62,140 bases of DNA from a virus, in IMG/VR virus record IMGVR_UViG_3300031251_000021, positions 1 to 62,140 of that record, one strand, 5' to 3'. Both the position numbers and the translations under genes were made by a program. The notes under the pieces are model-generated. The model saw only the letters and a program-made list of their open reading frames with translations, did not search any database and was not told the origin of the DNA. How positions within the stretch are numbered: the stretch's first letter is position 1; each line of letters starts with the position of its first letter. Of this stretch, positions 42,126 through 51,720 are shown one piece after another.

Positions 42126-45100
42126 TCAGAAGCCCTTGTTGGCAACGGAGCAGTGCAAGCTCGTCGCGGTATAGGCGTAGCAGACATAGTCATCGATCAG
42201 ATTGGCACCCGTCGATTGTGCCGGCGAACCTACAGCCGCCCAATCGAAATAGGAGCCCCACGTAGAGATCGTTCGGCTCCCCGAAACATCCTGCCCAACC
42301 GAGAGCATGTAGGTCGCGCCCGGCTTGATGTTCGTTGGATTACTCACGGTCGCGCCCGTGCAACCAGAGCCAAGAGCCAGCGTCGCATTGACGATCACTG
42401 ACATATCCCAAGACACGGTATTACTCGCGCAGGTAAGTGCGTTCGGATTTACCGCATCTGCGAGCGCCTTCGGCGTGATGGGCTTTGTCGAGGAGTTCAT
42501 CGCCGCCACGTCACTGCCCGTCGCTAGCGTCGTGACGGGCGCTCCGCCAAGCACCAAACCGTAGTTCAGGTTCGGCACAGCGGCGATCTGCAAGCTGTCG
42601 GCTGCGCCAAACGACGCGGAGAACGTCCCAGCGCCGACCAGAGGAAGCGCACTGGCGGCGCATGCGCCGGAGAGCCTCCCAATGAGGGTCGGGGTCGCCA
42701 GCGACGTGTCCCAAACCCCCATGCCTGCCGCCGTTCCCGCTGGACAGGACGCCACGGGGATACTCGTCGCGGCAAGTGCAAAGCTGCTACTGGCGGTCGC
42801 CGTTAGCGTCACGCCGCTCTGTAGATTAGCGAAGGACCAAGTCGTCCCCGCCGTATCCAGCGCGACAGGAGCCGCGGGATAGAAAGCGGCATGGGCATTA
42901 TCCGTATTCACCCATTCAGCCGTTCCGCCGGGGGCCGGGGCGCTATTTTCGCGCACGTCGCCCTTCATGCCGAGGCCGATACTGAGCACGTCGGCAGCGC
43001 CCGCCGAAGCGAACGCTGCGCCGCCAGTTCCCTTGAGGGTCAGGACGCCCGCAGCGCAGGATGCGACAGAGCCTATACGACGTGCCGGAGCTGTCGTATC
43101 ATAGATGTTCTGGCCAGCAGCCACCGCCGGGGCTGATGGGCAGACGCCTCCCGAAAGGGAGATTGTCGTATCGCCGGCCGCCCAGGACGCCGCGGCCGTC
43201 ACCGAGATTGTCGCGACATCCGCCGGGCGAACCGATACGGGCGCGCCGAAGTAAATCTCAGTGCCGGGAACCCCAATTCCGTAGCCATACTGCCAATCTG
43301 GAAGCCCGTAACTGTTCGACGATCCGGCGTCGAGTCGACCTTTCCAGTTATAGGACGGATAGCCTAGCCACCACCCAAGATAGGTGTTTGTGGGCATATT
43401 AATGATGCCGCCGATGCCCGGAGCGTATGCCCAGCTCACCGCACCACTGGTGGTGCCGGTGCATGTCGGCTCAAGAGACAGGAGATAGGGAGAGTCGATC
43501 TGATTGGTCACCTCGGTGCAGGGCTCGCCGACGTTGCGCGAGAAACTCCAGCTTCCCTGAAGATAGCCGGGGCCAATCGAGTAGCCGTCCGATGGTGTCT
43601 GGACTACCGGGTTGATGTTCAGAAATCCGTTAGCCCCAACGCCCTTCATGGCCGGCGGCACCATATACGGCGAGCTTTGGGTGACGCACGTCCACTGGTC
43701 GCCCCACACATACTGCACCGTTGGGGTCGTAGTGTTCAAGTTGGCGCAATTCTCAAGGCGCGGCAGCAAGCAGGTTCCGCCATCCTCCGCGCACTCCGCA
43801 AGATCGCCAGGGTTCCACTCCCCAAGCTCCCCGAGCGACGCGATATCGGTGAGAAAATTGTAGACGTAAAAGCCGTTGCCGTATGTCGATCCGCTCGTGT
43901 TGTTGGAAACGTCAAAGCGTCCGATCAAGCCCTGGGACGCGTCGACCATATCTATCTTAACCGACGTGCAATTGAAGGCGGGGGCACCGCCACCCGCACA
44001 CGGTAGTGCGACATTGATCGGGAAACCCTGAACATACATATGATCTGCACGAGCTGTATTTTGTATCTCGAAACCATAGGGCACAGCCCACGCAGAATAG
44101 GTTCCGTTCGCAAAGCCCGACAGAGGTTGCTGCGCTGCCGTGTCTACGGCCGTCTCCAGAGTGTAGGTCCGAACCGGCGGGACGGAAGAACTCGCGCCCG
44201 CGGTAGCCCTGACATAAAAGATGATCGTGCCGAACGGAAACGGCTGCGTGTAGATCGTGTCGCCGGCCAACCACGACTGCTGCGGCGTTGCCGCCATCGC
44301 TTGCGCGTTACATCCCGTTCCATTCGTGCTGCTGGAAGTCGTGCAGGTCGCGTTTTGCGACAGCGTGTAGCTCCCACCACCGTTTACCGAGAGCACTGTT
44401 GTCGAGATGCCGAACTGCGGAGCGGTAATATTCGCACCGACCGCCAGCGCCGCGCCCGTGCAAGTCCCGCCAGAGATAACAGGACTTCCAGTCGTGAATT
44501 GGACCCCGGTGCAGATCGTGTTCTGCGACGCTGTGAAATCTTCCGTGACGGTGTTCACTCCGTTCGTCACGACGATGCTGTGCGCTTCGGAAGCAGGGAG
44601 CCTCCAGAGCATGAGACTGCGAGGCCCATATACGTAGTATGGCTGCGCCGTGCTAAAGGTCTGAGATTGGATAGTGGTTATCTTGGTCGTCAGATAGAAC
44701 GCGGCGACGTCGCCTTGATATAGGGCCGCGCCTGTGGCGGAAATCGCAATGCTCTGCGCGGGAGTCGCGTTTCCAGGACTAGGAACACCCGTTCCGGTCA
44801 GAATATCCCCAACAGCGATTGTGCCGGTCCCCGTCGACGTTTGGTGGAAGATATTCCCATAGACATAGCCCGTGCCAGTCCACGTGCGAGGCGTCGCATT
44901 ACACGTGCCGCCATTCACGGTGAAACACGTCATCGTCGCCGAAGTAGAGCCGAGCGTTCCCGTCGTCGCCGACGAGCACGCCGCCGATGTTGTCCCGATA
45001 ACTTGGCCCGTCGTCGTGTCAGTGATCGTCGACCCGGAAACTCCGGCGGCTTGGAGAGAGCTTGGGACATTCGAGTTCCCGCAGGCATTGACGAAGACGT

Positions 45101-46544
45101 TCGCGTCACCAGCATTCCACGCCTTAAAAGCAGTCGTTGTGACGGTCGCCTGAGCCGTCTTGCTGATCGTGATTGTGTCGCCGGCAGAGCCGGCGAACGC
45201 GGCAGAGCCGCCGGTGATTTGCAGAGAGCCCTCAAGCGTTCCAACGAGCGTCCCGCCGAGATAGACCTGTGCTCCCGGAAGAAGTGGAGGAACAAAGGAG
45301 ATCTTATTGTTTTTTGGCCAAGCGAAGGACGATGTCAGGGTCCAGACCGTGCTATCCCCGGTCGGGCTATTCCCGGCCGCGACCGTAAACCCGGCGCTGG
45401 AGGCGAGGCAGTTTCCACTGCCGCCATTGATAATCGCGGACGTGCCAAACGGAGGGCAGGGTTGTGGCGCAGTGCCAAGCGTCAGAGCTGTTGAGCTGGC
45501 TGCGGTAAGCGTCTCGCCGAAAGGCAGCGCAAGGCCGAAGTCATCCCACCATACTTTAGTGGCGGTCGAGCCAATAACTGCATCGCCGGGCTGAAACCCC
45601 GGATTTATAACGCCCGCGGCAGCCATAAGGGAGAGAGGATTAGTGATGGCGGTCGAACCCAGAGACGCCTCCTGATACCACTGCGTCGGTGTCGGGATGC
45701 TGGCCGAAGCGCCTTGGTATTGAATGCCGCAACCACTAAAGGTCACATTGGAGGCTAATCCTTTTTCCCAAGGAGAAGCTAGCGTGGTATCTGCGCGCAC
45801 TCCAGGAACGCCCGCCGGGAAAATCAAATATACGTTCGCAGCGCCATAAGCTGCTGTGCCTTCGCAGGTAACAGCGCCAGTTCGGGAAATATCGAGCGGC
45901 TGTGAGAAGTAATACGCTGTCGGATTTTGCGGCACGCTAACGGGGAAAAACAATTCACGCCCGCAACCAGTGGCCGTGGCGCTCGCGCACAGCGCTTGGT
46001 TCATGAGCGGGATGAACTGCGTGTTGTCGTAATTAACCTTGATCGTCTGTGAGCCGCTCGTCGAGCCTGTGAAATTGATTGGCGTGCCGCCGGGCGTCGT
46101 CGCGATATTGAAGCTGTTCTGCGAAGTCGTCTGGGCGACGTAATAGACGACCCCCGAGGTTACCCCTGTAGGTAATACCCCACCAGTGAAGCTGATCGGC
46201 GATCCATTGGTGGGGAAGTTCGCGCCAGTCCAGTTCACGACACCGGGTGAGCCAAGCGTCAGGAGGGCCGTCCCGCTCTCGGTCTGCGGTGATGGCGTGA
46301 CGCATTGTGACAGGCCCCCAGGGCCGATATTGCCACAGACGCGCGTCGCATCAATGCGACCGGGATTGACGCTGGTGAGCTGCCCCTGGGAGTTCCAGCC
46401 CGCCATGTAGCCTGAGGGGCCGGTTATGCTGCTACTGCCGCCCCCGCCGTTAACCCCCGGTGTCGGACCATATGCGCTCTGCGCGACCGCCGGAACGGAG
46501 AGAAGCGACAGAAAGGCCGCGGAGACGAAGCGCTTGAAAGACAT
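42126..46544 (-). CDS. Large tail fibre/spike-like protein with signal peptide
   Basis: A 1472-residue protein. MSFKRFVSAAFLSLLSVPAVAQ at the start is a Sec signal peptide with AVA-Q cleavage. The body is beta-rich, Gly/Ser/Thr-rich, with repeated pieces such as GGVLPTGVTSGVVYYVAQ and several cysteines; the C-terminal 60 residues include IKPGATYMLSVGQDVSGSRTIS, similar to the ends of phage fibres. Codon use is less GC-biased than in neighbours. It contains the longest stretch (3.7 kb) without a copy of the repeated palindrome, which suggests recent acquisition. Confidence 0.7.
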   Translation of the reverse strand: MSFKRFVSAAFLSLLSVPAVAQSAYGPTPGVNGGGGSSSITGPSGYMAGWNSQGQLTSVNPGRIDATRVCGNIGPGGLSQCVTPSPQTESGTALLTLGSPGVVNWTGANFPTNGSPISFTGGVLPTGVTSGVVYYVAQTTSQNSFNIATTPGGTPINFTGSTSGSQTIKVNYDNTQFIPLMNQALCASATATGCGRELFFPVSVPQNPTAYYFSQPLDISRTGAVTCEGTAAYGAANVYLIFPAGVPGVRADTTLASPWEKGLASNVTFSGCGIQYQGASASIPTPTQWYQEASLGSTAITNPLSLMAAAGVINPGFQPGDAVIGSTATKVWWDDFGLALPFGETLTAASSTALTLGTAPQPCPPFGTSAIINGGSGNCLASSAGFTVAAGNSPTGDSTVWTLTSSFAWPKNNKISFVPPLLPGAQVYLGGTLVGTLEGSLQITGGSAAFAGSAGDTITISKTAQATVTTTAFKAWNAGDANVFVNACGNSNVPSSLQAAGVSGSTITDTTTGQVIGTTSAACSSATTGTLGSTSATMTCFTVNGGTCNATPRTWTGTGYVYGNIFHQTSTGTGTIAVGDILTGTGVPSPGNATPAQSIAISATGAALYQGDVAAFYLTTKITTIQSQTFSTAQPYYVYGPRSLMLWRLPASEAHSIVVTNGVNTVTEDFTASQNTICTGVQFTTGSPVISGGTCTGAALAVGANITAPQFGISTTVLSVNGGGSYTLSQNATCTTSSSTNGTGCNAQAMAATPQQSWLAGDTIYTQPFPFGTIIFYVRATAGASSSVPPVRTYTLETAVDTAAQQPLSGFANGTYSAWAVPYGFEIQNTARADHMYVQGFPINVALPCAGGGAPAFNCTSVKIDMVDASQGLIGRFDVSNNTSGSTYGNGFYVYNFLTDIASLGELGEWNPGDLAECAEDGGTCLLPRLENCANLNTTTPTVQYVWGDQWTCVTQSSPYMVPPAMKGVGANGFLNINPVVQTPSDGYSIGPGYLQGSWSFSRNVGEPCTEVTNQIDSPYLLSLEPTCTGTTSGAVSWAYAPGIGGIINMPTNTYLGWWLGYPSYNWKGRLDAGSSNSYGLPDWQYGYGIGVPGTEIYFGAPVSVRPADVATISVTAAASWAAGDTTISLSGGVCPSAPAVAAGQNIYDTTAPARRIGSVASCAAGVLTLKGTGGAAFASAGAADVLSIGLGMKGDVRENSAPAPGGTAEWVNTDNAHAAFYPAAPVALDTAGTTWSFANLQSGVTLTATASSSFALAATSIPVASCPAGTAAGMGVWDTSLATPTLIGRLSGACAASALPLVGAGTFSASFGAADSLQIAAVPNLNYGLVLGGAPVTTLATGSDVAAMNSSTKPITPKALADAVNPNALTCASNTVSWDMSVIVNATLALGSGCTGATVSNPTNIKPGATYMLSVGQDVSGSRTISTWGSYFDWAAVGSPAQSTGANLIDDYVCYAYTATSLHCSVANKGF

Positions 46545-46933
46545 CACTGCGGAAGCTCCTGGTAGAACTGCACGTTGACGGTGGATGACCCCTGCGAGGC
46601 CATCTTGAATTGCTTGAGCGCGCTGCAATACAGGCCGGAGAAACCCACCGGCCAATAGAGCGTCGAAGGAGTCGCGGAGGTCGTCGGACTGGTCACGCCA
46701 TCGTCGGTGTAATTCACCGACGCGCCCCACACATTTATCATCGCGCAGTGCGCGTTCGTGGGGATCGATGGGAAGCCGATGGGCGATGAGGAGACTGCGA
46801 TAGACTGCACAGTGCCGACAGGCTGGTAGGTCCTGACGGGCTCGGCAGCGAGGAGCGGTGTCGCACTAAGGAGGAGCGCCAAGGCTAGTGTGCCGCCTCC
46901 AGCTTTCTTCGTGCCCGACTTCCTGGGGTCCAT
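46544..46933 (-). CDS. Small exported virion-type protein
   Basis: A 129-residue protein. After a basic start (MDPRKSGTKKAGGG) a hydrophobic segment (TLALALLLSATPLLAAEPV) forms a signal peptide. The mature part is beta-rich with two cysteines and ends in NVQFYQELPQ, like a small decoration or trimeric fibre domain. Its stop overlaps the start of the large fibre gene by one base. The start overlaps the HNH gene by 49 bases. Confidence 0.6.
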   Translation of the reverse strand: MDPRKSGTKKAGGGTLALALLLSATPLLAAEPVRTYQPVGTVQSIAVSSSPIGFPSIPTNAHCAMINVWGASVNYTDDGVTSPTTSATPSTLYWPVGFSGLYCSALKQFKMASQGSSTVNVQFYQELPQ

Positions 46934-47193
46934 GTCCCGCGCCTCTCGTGCGTCCTGATACGGTGGCAGTTCGCGCAGACCACGTCGCACTTGGCGATCT
47001 CAGCGAGGATGACTTCGGCGGAGTAGCCGCCGCTGATTAGCCTGCTGACAGCTCCGATCTTCTCCCCCCGACAATGGTCGAAGTCCATGACGTAGGGGGG
47101 ATACTCTGCCTTGCAGTCTGCACAGGGTTGGTCTTTGATCTGGTATACGAGGCGGCGGAGTTTCTCCCGCCGCCCCCTATTCCAGTTACCCAC
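46885..47193 (-). CDS. HNH endonuclease with zinc-binding cysteine pairs
   Basis: A 102-residue HNH protein: CADCKAEYPPYVMDFDHCRGEKIG holds the first CXXC and the DH pair, and CDVVCANCHRIRTHERR the second CXXC and NCH. It starts at a GTG within the palindrome 47185-47202. Its 3' end overlaps the next gene. It may be a homing-type nuclease inserted into the virion operon next to the foreign-looking fibre genes. Confidence 0.8.
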   Translation of the reverse strand: MGNWNRGRREKLRRLVYQIKDQPCADCKAEYPPYVMDFDHCRGEKIGAVSRLISGGYSAEVILAEIAKCDVVCANCHRIRTHERRGTWTPGSRARRKLEAAH

Positions 47194-47198
47194 TCAGG

Positions 47199-48062
47199 TT
47201 ACGCGCCAGCCGCCGAGATACCGATCGACTGGAGAGTGACCGTGGTGGCGGAGGTGACGGTCACAATGAAGTCGCGCGTCACGGTCTGCGCGATGGTCAT
47301 GGTGCCCGTGAGCGTGACGCCGGTGTTGGTCGTGATCGTCGCCGTGTTGGCCGAACCCGAGCTGTTGCGGATTTTGAGCAGGTAGCTCTGGCCGACGAAA
47401 GCGTTCGGGATCGCGTTGATGATGTTGGCCGCGGTGTCCACCTGGAGGTTGGCCGGCGTAGTGCCGGTGTTGTCGAAGGCGACGATCTTCGCGCCAGTCA
47501 GGTTGGCCGCCGGGATCACAGCACTCTGGAGCGCCGCGGTCGAATACTTGGCGTCCGCCGTAGCGGGCAGGGACACGTTGTAGAGCGTGACCGCATAGGA
47601 GCCGGCAGTGGCGTTGGTGACGATGGCCTTGAAGAAGAGCGCGGCACCGGGCGGGATAACCGTGGCGCTATCGATGGTGACGCCGGAGCCAGCCGCCAGC
47701 GTGGCGACAGCCGCAGCGGCGGGGTAGCTGTTCTTCAAGATGAAGTCGAACGTGGAACCGATCTGGAGGTTCGGGACCAGCGCCACGATATTCGCCGCAG
47801 TGTCCGTCGTGACGGTCTGCGCGGTCGTCTGCGTGGTTAGGTCCACCGCGCCACCGACCATCTGCGCCGCAGTCAGGGTGGGGGCCGCAGTCGCAACATC
47901 GTTATAGGAGAACTGTGAAGCCGCCGCCGCCGCCGCCGCCGCGATGGAAATCGCCGAGGTCTCGGACATCGGGTTGTTCTGGGCGTTGGGCGTATAGATG
48001 TTGTTGCCCGTGACGATGTTGGTGGCGAAGCCGGTGGGAGAGGGCGTGGCGAACGTAGTCAT
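47199..48062 (-). CDS. Virion protein with internal duplication
   Basis: A 287-residue Ala/Thr/Val-rich beta protein. Two segments, about residues 85-160 and 205-275, align: each begins with VDTAANI or TDTAANI, followed by a proline-ended helix and a GSTFDF or GQSYLL strand and an ATI or TI strand. It was probably built by domain duplication and could decorate the capsid. Position is between portal-side and fibre genes. Confidence 0.6.
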   Translation of the reverse strand: MTTFATPSPTGFATNIVTGNNIYTPNAQNNPMSETSAISIAAAAAAAASQFSYNDVATAAPTLTAAQMVGGAVDLTTQTTAQTVTTDTAANIVALVPNLQIGSTFDFILKNSYPAAAAVATLAAGSGVTIDSATVIPPGAALFFKAIVTNATAGSYAVTLYNVSLPATADAKYSTAALQSAVIPAANLTGAKIVAFDNTGTTPANLQVDTAANIINAIPNAFVGQSYLLKIRNSSGSANTATITTNTGVTLTGTMTIAQTVTRDFIVTVTSATTVTLQSIGISAAGA

Positions 48063-48074
48063 GGGGGGCTCCTA

Positions 48075-48287
48075 TTAGGGCTTCTGCCCTGCGCTGATGA
48101 AGACTTCCGGGGCGATATTGGGGAAGTCATGTTCCCCGCCAGGGACTTGCTTGCCCTTGCGGTAGTCGTTTGCGAGTCGACGGCGATGGGGATCGCCGCC
48201 AGTGTTCTGCGCAGTCCACGCGGGGCTGTTGAACTCTTCGACCTTGTGCCCCTTGCCGCCGGTGGGCTCGCGTGCGATCCTAACCAT
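48075..48287 (-). CDS. Hypothetical protein (70 aa)
   Basis: A 70-residue basic protein starting MVRIAREPTGGKGHKVEE. The ATG at 48287 was chosen because the open frame beyond it lacks a ribosome binding site. It lies among virion genes. Function unknown. Confidence 0.5.
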   Translation of the reverse strand: MVRIAREPTGGKGHKVEEFNSPAWTAQNTGGDPHRRRLANDYRKGKQVPGGEHDFPNIAPEVFISAGQKP

Positions 48288-48309
48288 CGGTCCCCCTGTT
48301 TCCCGTGAG

Positions 48310-48900
48310 TTACGCCAGCGCATCCACTTCAAAGTATTGAAGCGACGCATCGGAGGCGTTCGTGACGTTATTGATGGTGACGGCGATGGTGATCGCAGCA
48401 CCGTCAGCGAACGTCAGATCGACCGGAGCCGCGGTGCCGAGATGCGTGACGTTCGCGATGAGGCCATCCACGACGGCAATCTGGTGGGATGCGTCGACGC
48501 GGAGGATTTGCGTCTGGAGCAGGAAGCCGCCGGTGTTCGCTCCAGTCGTCTGAGCCCCAGAGTCCGCGACCACCGTGCCGCCAGACACGGCCTGTCCGAC
48601 CACCGGGTTCGTCGCGCCTGCGATGATCTTCACGCGCTTGCTGTTGTTGTTCGCAGCGAACTTACCAGCGACGGAGATGTAGATGTCCTGCACCTGCTGC
48701 TTGCCCGACCCGAAGGCGTTCGCGGGCACCGTGTAGGTCGCCACGACATAGTCGCCGCCGGTATTGGCGGGGGCGACCGCGTTGGCGGCGGCGAAAGCAA
48801 CGCGATACCAGGCGGTATCCGAAGCAGCTTGCGCTTCGTTAAGCCGGCTGGCGATGTTCTGATCATCGACATCGATGAATTGCGGTTGGGGCTGTGCCAT
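48310..48900 (-). CDS. Virion structural protein (196 aa)
   Basis: A 196-residue Ala/Val/Thr-rich protein starting MAQPQPQFIDVDDQNIASRLNE, helical at the N-terminus and beta after residue 40. It resembles capsid decoration or minor head proteins in composition. It lies just downstream of portal-associated small genes. The palindrome 48920-48937 is upstream. Confidence 0.55.
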   Translation of the reverse strand: MAQPQPQFIDVDDQNIASRLNEAQAASDTAWYRVAFAAANAVAPANTGGDYVVATYTVPANAFGSGKQQVQDIYISVAGKFAANNNSKRVKIIAGATNPVVGQAVSGGTVVADSGAQTTGANTGGFLLQTQILRVDASHQIAVVDGLIANVTHLGTAAPVDLTFADGAAITIAVTINNVTNASDASLQYFEVDALA

Positions 48901-48943
48901 GATCCTAGCTTTCTATTGGGTGACCTATTCAGGTAACCGTGTG

Positions 48944-49180
48944 TTACTGGCTCTTGCGCGCCGTGACGCCGGGCTCTTGCGTCCGGGCGCTGCCCTGACC
49001 GAACATCTTCGTCTTGCCGCCGGCGGCGAACTTGCCCGAGCCCTTGCCGCTGTCTTTCGACTGCCGGGCGGTGACGCCCTCCGGCGCGGGGCCTGCGTAG
49101 CCGGGACCATACATCTTCGTATTGCCGCCCTTGGCGAACTCGAAACCCTTCTCATGGGCTCCGCCCGTGACCTTACCCAT
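48944..49180 (-). CDS. Small repeat protein, K/G-rich (78 aa)
   Basis: A 78-residue protein with two tandem repeats of about 28 residues, each with GG(N/K)TKM(Y/F)G and ending in GVTAR(Q/K)S. Small GG-x-TKM-(Y/F)-G proteins are common near phage portal genes and are probably structural. The ATG at 49180 lies 24 bases after a palindrome with perfect arms (49205). Confidence 0.6.
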   Translation of the reverse strand: MGKVTGGAHEKGFEFAKGGNTKMYGPGYAGPAPEGVTARQSKDSGKGSGKFAAGGKTKMFGQGSARTQEPGVTARKSQ

Positions 49181-49204
49181 CGTCGTCTCCCAATAGTGAA
49201 GGAT

Positions 49205-49222
49205 GTTACCGTTCCAGGTAAC
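49205..49222. repeat. 18-bp palindrome, perfect arms, between virion genes
   Basis: GTTACC-GTTCCA-GGTAAC lies in the gap between two small virion genes. Confidence 0.85.
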
Positions 49223-49245
49223 ACGCATCTGCGAATTTGTAAAGG

Positions 49246-49596
49246 CTAGACCTTGAAGTTTCCGCCCTTGCCCGGAGCCTTCTTGCCGCGGGTCTGGGTG
49301 TCATTCGCGCCACCCTTCTTGTCCTCGCCCTTCTTACCGTCCTGCTTGTCGGAGTGCTTGGGCGCAGAGCCGTCCTTCGCCTCCTTTTTGCCGAAGGGGA
49401 TGAAGCCGCCCTTGGCGCAGGCGCGCACCTTGCCGCCCTTCTTAAAGGCCGGGCCACTGCCCGAACCAGGGGGCAGCGCGCCCTCGTCGCCGTCGTTATC
49501 GGAAGGCATCGGCTTGCCCGGCTTCTTGCCAGGACCGCCCATCTTGAAGGAGCCTGCGCCGGAGCCGGCCTTCTTGTTCCCTGCTTTCACGCCCAT
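49246..49596 (-). CDS. Low-complexity Lys/Gly-rich protein (116 aa)
   Basis: A 116-residue protein, over 40 percent Gly and Lys, starting MGVKAGNKKAGSGAGSFKMGG. Probably disordered and nucleic-acid-binding or a virion component. It is preceded by AAGGAGAACTCCA, a good ribosome binding site, and follows the portal gene. Confidence 0.6.
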   Translation of the reverse strand: MGVKAGNKKAGSGAGSFKMGGPGKKPGKPMPSDNDGDEGALPPGSGSGPAFKKGGKVRACAKGGFIPFGKKEAKDGSAPKHSDKQDGKKGEDKKGGANDTQTRGKKAPGKGGNFKV

Positions 49597-49608
49597 TGGA
49601 GTTCTCCT

Positions 49609-51702
49609 TTAATGCCCGCCCGCTATACGCGTGCGCGGCCCTATGTCTTTCGTCACCGGCGACTGGTCGCCGCCAGCCCCCGCACCTTGCGCCTGTTGCG
49701 GCTGATCGCCGCCCTGCGAGTGGCCAACCTGCCCCTGCTGTGCCGCCATCTGCTGTGCGGCCTTCTGCTGCTGATCCATCTCGTCGTCAGACGGCACGAT
49801 CTCTTCGCCCGGCAGTCCGAGGGATTGAGCGACAGGGCGCAGCACCGCGGCGCGGCCCTTCGGCCCGATGATCGCCATATCGATCGGATTGGCCGTCGTC
49901 TGGAGAAATTCGAGCTGTCTGGCCCGCTGCGTCTCCTTCTGGATCGCCACGGCCACGCCTTTCACCTGAATATCTTCCTCGCCCGTAAGGAGTCCGCTCG
50001 TGTCCGTCAGGAGCACCATGTCCGAGAGGCCGGTCAGGACGGGCTCGATCACATCGCCATCGATGTTCGCCGCCACCGTTTGAAGGATTTTATTGGCGTT
50101 GCCCATCAGCATCGAGAGGCCCGACGCCGTGCGCCCGGCAGCTCCGGCCTGCGCTCCCGTCAGGTATCGGGGAATGGCGCTCTGCTCGTCAGCGATATTC
50201 GTGAATTGCGTGAAGATCGCCATCAGCTCTTGCGCGTTGCTGGACGGCTGGAAGAAGGATATGGGCGGAAGCGTCTGCCCCGATATCTCGGGTGATGTGC
50301 AGCGCCAGCGTTTCCAGGGGTATAGGTTCGCACCATCTTCGTCATCCGCGAGGCGATCCTCATTGATGACGACTTGCGGCCCCGATGACATTGCGATGTT
50401 ATTGACCAACGCGCGCAGTGTCGCGTTCGCCGCGTCCTGCATGTCCGACAGAATGTCGGGGAGGCCGTTGCCCACGGGCGTTCCGGGGACCTTCTCGAAG
50501 CTCGTCACGTAATATTGGTGGCGCTTGCGCGGCGAGGGGGCGAGCTGCACTTTGATGACGTGCCGACCTATCATCCAAGCCTGAACGAAGTGGTCGCGCA
50601 CCGGATCGCGGATTACCTTCTCGGGTAACCCATGCTCTAGGAGGAGGCTCCCCTGGACGTTCCCTTGGAACTCCAAGCACGAAATAAGCCCCGAGCGGTT
50701 GATGTGCGGGTTCTCGCGGTTCTCCTGGACGGCTCTCTCTTGGTCGACAATGTCCCAATTATCATTAAGGCCACCACGACCATACTCAGTGAGCACCTCG
50801 CGAACTGCTTCATGGTTATACCCTGGCAGATCGAGGAGGTCGTTGAGGTCCGCGCGCGTCACCCGCGAGCGCTCGATCATATTGGCGTCTTCGATCTTCG
50901 AGGCCCCCGGCGTCCAATAGAGATCGAACGGAGAGATACGCTGCCAGAACAATTTGGGGGTGTCGATTGTAGTCGCGGTGCCGTCCGGTCCCCATTTGAC
51001 CTGGGGAACGATCCGCACCACTGGCCCCTTTATGCACGCGAATGGGAACAGGGGAACGTCGGATAGGAACTCGGCGAGTGCGTCATAGAAGCCGCCCTCG
51101 GTGAGGATTTCGTCGAGCTTGTCTTCGGCGATGCTCGCCTGCTGCGCCGCCTTTTTCTTCGCGGCCTGACGCGCGGCCTCTGTGAGCTGCGCCATGCGGT
51201 CGCGGATCGCGCCTGCGTCCGGGGGCTGGCCCGCCTGCGCCGCCGATGTGATCTCGATATCGACGAGCTGTGAGATGGCGGCGTGGACGGTGGCGGGGAC
51301 TTTCGGATCGGAGGGGGGCACCACCGACCACGAGCGGTCGCCGTTCAGATAAATGTCGCGCAGAAGGGAGCTGGCTCCGCGCGCCTTGGGCGCGATGATC
51401 TTCGCGTAAATATCACTGCCGCCGAACCTGCGAATGTCGTCGAGCTGCTGGGGCGCGTATGTGCCGTTGAACGCGCGCATCGCCGCGAGAAGGCGCTCAT
51501 CCCAGCCCGCTTGCGGGTTGGCCCGATGCAGCCGCATGATCTCGTATTGCGAGCGGATGAAGCCCGCGAGGCCGGTGTATTCGGCCTCCGTGGTCTGCGC
51601 CTGCGCTTGAGCGCGTGCATCCGCAGCCGCTTTCTCAGCAGCGTCGATGCCTGCATTGGAGACAACTCGCAGCACGGAGCCGCCGGGGATTGCCTGGGCC
51701 AT
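49609..51702 (-). CDS. Portal protein
   Basis: A 697-residue portal protein of the podovirus head-tail connector type. The N-terminus is helical; KLFWQRISPFDLYWTPGASKIEDANM and the region around GTPVGNGLPDILSDMQDAANATLRALVNN are characteristic, followed by a long helix and a Gln/Gly-rich C-terminal tail. It is the first gene of the leftward virion operon and is divergent from the terminase genes, 45 bases away. Confidence 0.8.
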   Translation of the reverse strand: MAQAIPGGSVLRVVSNAGIDAAEKAAADARAQAQAQTTEAEYTGLAGFIRSQYEIMRLHRANPQAGWDERLLAAMRAFNGTYAPQQLDDIRRFGGSDIYAKIIAPKARGASSLLRDIYLNGDRSWSVVPPSDPKVPATVHAAISQLVDIEITSAAQAGQPPDAGAIRDRMAQLTEAARQAAKKKAAQQASIAEDKLDEILTEGGFYDALAEFLSDVPLFPFACIKGPVVRIVPQVKWGPDGTATTIDTPKLFWQRISPFDLYWTPGASKIEDANMIERSRVTRADLNDLLDLPGYNHEAVREVLTEYGRGGLNDNWDIVDQERAVQENRENPHINRSGLISCLEFQGNVQGSLLLEHGLPEKVIRDPVRDHFVQAWMIGRHVIKVQLAPSPRKRHQYYVTSFEKVPGTPVGNGLPDILSDMQDAANATLRALVNNIAMSSGPQVVINEDRLADDEDGANLYPWKRWRCTSPEISGQTLPPISFFQPSSNAQELMAIFTQFTNIADEQSAIPRYLTGAQAGAAGRTASGLSMLMGNANKILQTVAANIDGDVIEPVLTGLSDMVLLTDTSGLLTGEEDIQVKGVAVAIQKETQRARQLEFLQTTANPIDMAIIGPKGRAAVLRPVAQSLGLPGEEIVPSDDEMDQQQKAAQQMAAQQGQVGHSQGGDQPQQAQGAGAGGDQSPVTKDIGPRTRIAGGH

Positions 51703-51720
51703 CTTTTAGCGTATACTACA

